Below are positions 60,723 to 64,000 of a stretch of DNA of 64,000 nt, in pieces; position 1 is the first letter of the stretch, and each line of letters starts with the position of its first letter. The notes beneath the pieces are model-generated. The model saw nothing but the letters and a program-made list of their open reading frames with translations, searched no databases and had not been told where the DNA came from. This stretch comes from Mycetocola zhujimingii. GTDB taxonomy: Bacteria; Actinomycetota; Actinomycetes; Actinomycetales; Microbacteriaceae. The stretch lies in assembly GCF_003065425.1 (NCBI RefSeq), contig NZ_CP026949.1, forward strand, positions 620,001 to 684,000, in the 5' to 3' direction. A program made the position numbers and the translations under genes.

Positions 60723-62021
60723 GTGATCGAACTCGATCTACCCGGTTTGGTATTCGCGGCAATCGGGCTGACAACGCTGGCTGCCGCGCTTCTCCCACGT
60801 TTCCTGTGGCGTCTCCCGATATCGACACCCATGGTGTTTCTCGCCGCCGGGATCGCGGGGTTCGCGTTGATACCCGACCTGCCGGACCCTGACCCTCTCG
60901 CGCACACGGAGATCGCACTTCACCTGACCGAGGTCTGTGTCATCGTCTCGCTGATGGGCGCAGGGCTGGCGATCAACCGACCAGTCGGCTGGAAACGGTG
61001 GTCGACCACGTGGCGTCTTCTCGCCATCACCATGCCGTTGTCCATCCTCGCCGTTACAGTACTCGGCGTCAGTGCGCTTGGACTTGGTGTCGCGAGCGCA
61101 CTTCTTCTTGGGGCGGCGCTGGCGCCGACCGACCCGGTTCTCGCCACGGAGGTGCAGGTCAGCGAACCGGTCGTCGACGAGGAGGTGGATGATGACGAAG
61201 CCCGACTCGCACTCACCTCCGAAGCGGGGCTCAATGACGGGCTGGCATTCCCGTTCACCTACGCGGCGATCGCCATCAGCATTGCCGGTATCGCGCCGGG
61301 CGGCTGGCTGGGGGAATGGGTCGCTGTGGATCTCGCCTGGCGCCTCAGCATGGGGTTTCTCGGCGGAATCGCCGTGGGGTGGTTGCTGGGAAAGTTGTTC
61401 TTCTCCCGTGCCGGCGAACGTCTGAAACTGACCGAGCGGGCCGAGGGATTCATTGCCCTCGCCGCGACCTTCCTCGCGTACGGCGTCACAGAATTGGTCG
61501 AGGGTTACGGGTTCGTCGCAGTGTTCGTGTGCGCGTGCACCATTCGAGCTGCCGAGCGGGCGCACGGATATCACCGGGTGCTGCACAATTTCGTCGAGCA
61601 GGTCGAGCGGCTGCTCACCGTCGTTGTGCTCATCCTCCTCGGCGGTGCCATCGCCCGGGGAGTGTTTGACAGCCTGCAGTGGGTCGATGTGGTCGTTGCG
61701 GCGCTGTTTCTTCTCGTCATCCGTCCTTTGGCGGGTTGGATCGGGCTGGCTTTCGGGAAGACCGGCCCACGAGAACGCGGCGTTATCTCGTTCTTCGGGG
61801 TTCGAGGCGTCGGATCCCTGTTCTACATCGCGTATGGACTTCAGCACGGGAACTTTACGCATCCGGATCGTCTCTGGGCCATTGCGTCACTCGTCGTCCT
61901 CGGATCCATCGTTATCCACGGTGTCGTCGCGACGCCCGCGATGAACTATCTGGATCGCCGACGGGCCAGGGCGGCGAAACAGTCGGCTGAGGACATCGGA
62001 CCCACTGAGACCCACGTCTGA
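60723..62021 (+). CDS. Cation:proton antiporter (CPA1 family)
   Basis: The 432-residue protein has about 12 membrane helices. The CPA1 ion-binding features are LAPTDPVLATEV and SEAGLNDGLAFPF (the ND pair), plus a conserved Arg-rich late helix VIRPLAGWIGLA and GVRGVGSLFYIAYGL. It should exchange Na+ or K+ for H+ for pH and salt control. The GTG start has no strong ribosome-binding site. It follows tRNA-Thr and precedes the Pr6Pr-like gene. Confidence 0.88.
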   Translation: MIELDLPGLVFAAIGLTTLAAALLPRFLWRLPISTPMVFLAAGIAGFALIPDLPDPDPLAHTEIALHLTEVCVIVSLMGAGLAINRPVGWKRWSTTWRLLAITMPLSILAVTVLGVSALGLGVASALLLGAALAPTDPVLATEVQVSEPVVDEEVDDDEARLALTSEAGLNDGLAFPFTYAAIAISIAGIAPGGWLGEWVAVDLAWRLSMGFLGGIAVGWLLGKLFFSRAGERLKLTERAEGFIALAATFLAYGVTELVEGYGFVAVFVCACTIRAAERAHGYHRVLHNFVEQVERLLTVVVLILLGGAIARGVFDSLQWVDVVVAALFLLVIRPLAGWIGLAFGKTGPRERGVISFFGVRGVGSLFYIAYGLQHGNFTHPDRLWAIASLVVLGSIVIHGVVATPAMNYLDRRRARAAKQSAEDIGPTETHV

Positions 62022-62100
62022 ACGTATCGGCTCGTAAGCAGGCGGCAGTGGCGGCCGTAAACTGATCGCCACCCGATTCGACCTCGTGGAAAGAGGGCCT

Positions 62101-62721
62101 TTGCGATTCGTTCTTGCCGCCGTGCGCATCGTGGTTCTCGCCGTGACCGTCTGGGCGTTGCTCTCCCGCACAAGCTGCTTCTACCTCTACGGCTCCTGCA
62201 TAGCGATCAATGTCCTGAGTTACTTCACCATTCAGAGCCACATCATCATGGTCGTCGCGTTGGCGTTGTCCGTGGTCTGTGGAATCGCCGGCCGTACGGA
62301 GCCGCAATGGCTGACCGTCCTCCGGCTTCTCGCGACGACCTACGTCGTGGTATCCGGTGCTGTGTTCGCGCTCCTGATCGTCGACGACACACTGTCGCCC
62401 TTCCTGCTGCAGGCGCCCATGTCATCGAAGCTGCTCCACTTTGTGCTGCCGATCTATGCGGTGGGAGATTTCATCTTCGGAACGCGAAGTCGCCTGCCAT
62501 GGTCCGCCATCTGGGTGTCGTTGGCGTTTCCCATCCTGTGGGCGGCGTACACGCTCGTGCGGGGAAGAACGGCCAATTGGTATCCGTACTTCTTCCTGGA
62601 TCCAGACGCTGCCGGCGGGTACGGGATGATCAGTATTTACGCGCTGGTGTTGGCGATCGCGATAGTCGCTCTTGCCTCCCTCCTGGTGGCGTCCACCAGA
62701 ACCAGGTCGCGGCTGCGCTAG
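62101..62721 (+). CDS. Pr6Pr-like membrane protein
   Basis: The product has about 206 residues and six membrane helices. Segments such as CIAINVLSYFTIQSHIIMVV, LLHFVLPIYAVGDFIFG and NWYPYFFLDPDAAGGYG match the Pr6Pr (FAR-17a/AIG1-like) family, in which the Thr and His of the N-x-x-S-Y-F-T and LLHF segments correspond to the active site of androgen-dependent lipid hydrolases. Function in bacteria is not established. GAAAGAGGG sits 4 bases before a TTG at 62101; a GTG at 62086 would add five residues but lacks such a site. Confidence 0.8.
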   Translation: MRFVLAAVRIVVLAVTVWALLSRTSCFYLYGSCIAINVLSYFTIQSHIIMVVALALSVVCGIAGRTEPQWLTVLRLLATTYVVVSGAVFALLIVDDTLSPFLLQAPMSSKLLHFVLPIYAVGDFIFGTRSRLPWSAIWVSLAFPILWAAYTLVRGRTANWYPYFFLDPDAAGGYGMISIYALVLAIAIVALASLLVASTRTRSRLR

Positions 62722-62856
62722 CCGGGCCGCGCGCAGTGCGGGGGACGAGGCGGGCATCGCAGGCGCAGGGCGCGCCGCTTGCCGGGACGGGATCGGACGT
62801 GACCCCCGAAGGGTGGGCTATCGAGCCGCGGCGCCGCGCTGATACGGTCTATCCTG

Positions 62857-62946
62857 GCACGCGAACCCTCCGGGTTGGCGTGCACCCGACTGTGCCCCCA
62901 ATCGGGAGCCCCTCCAGTCGCCATTCTGGCGGTGGGAGGGGTTTTT
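62857..62946 (+). ncRNA. Structured transcript of unknown type ending in an intrinsic terminator
   Basis: Three hairpins follow each other without an open frame. The first pairs GCACGC with GCGTGC and AACCC with GGGTT (62857-62883). The second pairs CCCGA with TCGGG (62885-62906) around a loop containing five C. The third, CCCCTCC/GGAGGGG with inner CGCC/GGCG (62909-62941), is followed by TTTTT. TATCCT near 62850 could be a -10. It may be a small RNA or the 3' end of a longer transcript. One C-rich loop recalls 6C RNA, but the second is missing. Confidence 0.5.
62909..62946 (+). terminator. Intrinsic terminator
   Basis: CCCCTCC (62909-62915) and GGAGGGG (62935-62941) pair, with an inner CGCC/GGCG stem, followed by five T. 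Clear in the plus direction only. Confidence 0.85.
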
Positions 62947-63104
62947 CTCTCATCGACCTGTATCCGACTCAGCCTAAATCAGCGCGTTCGGTGAGCCCAG
63001 TCCCCTATGAGGGGGACCGGCTGAGGCGGCAGGAGACGACGGCGTTCTCGTCCCTGTGGGGGATTGTCCCTTCCGCGGCGGATTGCCGCCAGTAGTGTAG
63101 ACCC

Positions 63105-64000
63105 GTGACTACAACTGGGCTCCGCTGGGGCATTCTCGGACCGGGCGGCATCGCCAAGGCATTCGCATCAGACCTCGTTCTCCACAACTTCACTGTTCAG
63201 GCCGTCGGGTCGCGGCGTCTGGACAGCGCGCGTGAGTTCGCCGAGCAATTCGATATCCCGAACGTCCACGGAAGCTACGAGGATCTGGTGGCCGACCCGG
63301 AGGTCGATGTCATCTATATCGCCACCCCTCATCCCTTCCACGCGGAACAGGCGCTTCTCGCCCTCGACGCCGGCAAGCACGTGCTGGTCGAAAAGCCCTT
63401 CACCCTCAACAAACCCGAAGCCGAAGCGGTTGCCGAGCGCGCACGCGAGCGCGGTCTCGTCGTGCTCGAAGCGATGTGGACCCGATTCCTGCCGCACATG
63501 ATCCGCATCCGCGAGGTCATCGAGTCCGGAGCCATCGGCGAGGCGCACTCGATCATTGCCGACCATACCCAGGATCTTCCCGATGACCCGGAACACCGGA
63601 TCAACGACCTTGCACTCGGTGGCGGCGCCCTGCTCGACCTCGGAATCTACCCGATCTCATTCGCGAACGACCTGTTCGGTACGCCGGACAGGGTGCAGGC
63701 ATCCGCAACGTTCAAAGCCACTGGCGCCGACGCAAGCGTCGCAACGCTGTTCGGCTACGGTGACAAGCGCATCGCCACCACGCTGTCGGCGAGCGACACC
63801 AAGGGCCCGAACGTGGCGAGCATCATCGGTACCGAAGGTCGCATCGACATCGACGCGGTCTGGTACACCCCCACGTCATTCACCGTGTATGACGCCACCA
63901 GCACAGCGACCGAGACCTATGAGTCGACGGTGACCGGTCGCGGCATGCACTTCCAGGCTGCCGAGCTGGAGCGCGTTGTTGCCGCCGGCGAGTCGGAGAG
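63105..64000 (+). CDS. Gfo/Idh/MocA family oxidoreductase, 3' end outside window
   Basis: The frame is open from a GTG at 63105 to the window end, 298 residues. It starts MTTTGLRWGILGPGGIAKAF, the Rossmann motif of the family, and contains VIYIATPHPFHAEQALLALD, the catalytic EKP in HVLVEKPFTLNK and GGGALLDLGIYPISFANDLF. Family members oxidise sugars or related alcohols with NAD(P)+. No ribosome-binding site is present; TAGTGT just before the GTG may be a -10 box, implying a leaderless mRNA. Confidence 0.92.
   Translation, partial: MTTTGLRWGILGPGGIAKAFASDLVLHNFTVQAVGSRRLDSAREFAEQFDIPNVHGSYEDLVADPEVDVIYIATPHPFHAEQALLALDAGKHVLVEKPFTLNKPEAEAVAERARERGLVVLEAMWTRFLPHMIRIREVIESGAIGEAHSIIADHTQDLPDDPEHRINDLALGGGALLDLGIYPISFANDLFGTPDRVQASATFKATGADASVATLFGYGDKRIATTLSASDTKGPNVASIIGTEGRIDIDAVWYTPTSFTVYDATSTATETYESTVTGRGMHFQAAELERVVAAGESE

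Overview
The window is chromosomal DNA of a high-GC actinobacterium, most likely a member of the Microbacteriaceae. The signs are GC-rich codons with many GTG starts, frequent 4-base GTGA or ATGA gene overlaps, the gene order acs / tad pilus genes / topA / tmk / holB, a DUF7882-like short protein, and a very frequent CGGCATCC/GGATGCCG octamer. No prophage, insertion sequence, CRISPR array or rRNA was seen. Two tRNA genes are present, Pro-CGG and Thr-CGT.

Layout. 1-3394 is the edge of an exopolysaccharide / cell-envelope locus: a truncated glycosyltransferase, UDP-glucose dehydrogenase and an LCP protein. 3557-8200 holds small acidic proteins, a thioesterase, two overlapping GAF-ANTAR regulators, a YozE-like protein and an extended SDR. 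8352-14334 is a catabolic island with a GntR/FCD regulator, a split transketolase, an MHS-type MFS carrier, a xylose-isomerase-like TIM-barrel protein and an SDR; TGT-NN-ACA palindromes sit in its promoters. 14560-16461 is a wall-anchored alkaline phosphatase, followed by a tandem array of a 75-bp palindromic repeat. 17190-21571 is a copper locus: an ABM protein, two Cys-rich HMA proteins, CsoR, and a CopB-type ATPase with a His/Met-rich repeat tail. 21790-23156 pairs a CDGSH protein with a haem-oxygenase-fold metal-dependent oxidase. 23440-33124 resembles a sulfur or xenobiotic scavenging locus: an aldo/keto reductase, an NtaA/DszA-type monooxygenase, an SfnB/DszC-type flavoprotein and a peptide-type ABC importer.

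33619-37354 includes an RsbQ-like hydrolase overlapping a PAS-GAF-GGDEF protein, with an EAL phosphodiesterase divergent from them. 37384-46777 is mixed housekeeping: a DMT exporter, a hydrolase, a secreted HNH nuclease, tRNA-Pro, a phosphoesterase, a PASTA penicillin-binding protein, RidA and a DUF559 protein. 46892-58762 is a conserved actinobacterial core: acs, a 6C-like sRNA, a compact tad locus whose ATPase carries a collagen-like tract, RidA, topA, tmk and holB. 58848-64000 holds a lipoprotein hydrolase, tRNA-Thr, a CPA1 antiporter, a Pr6Pr-like membrane protein, a structured terminated transcript and a truncated Gfo/Idh/MocA oxidoreductase.

The features least explained by known annotation are three families of long intergenic palindromes. 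They are called here H1 (5 copies), H2 (6 copies) and H3 (6 copies, four in tandem). Other points of interest are the RsbQ-PAS-GAF-GGDEF/EAL module, the collagen-like N-terminus on a TadA ATPase, the 20-bp-phased GTTACG repeats upstream of the ABC operon, and the split-transketolase catabolic island. All statements come from reading the sequence; no database search was run.
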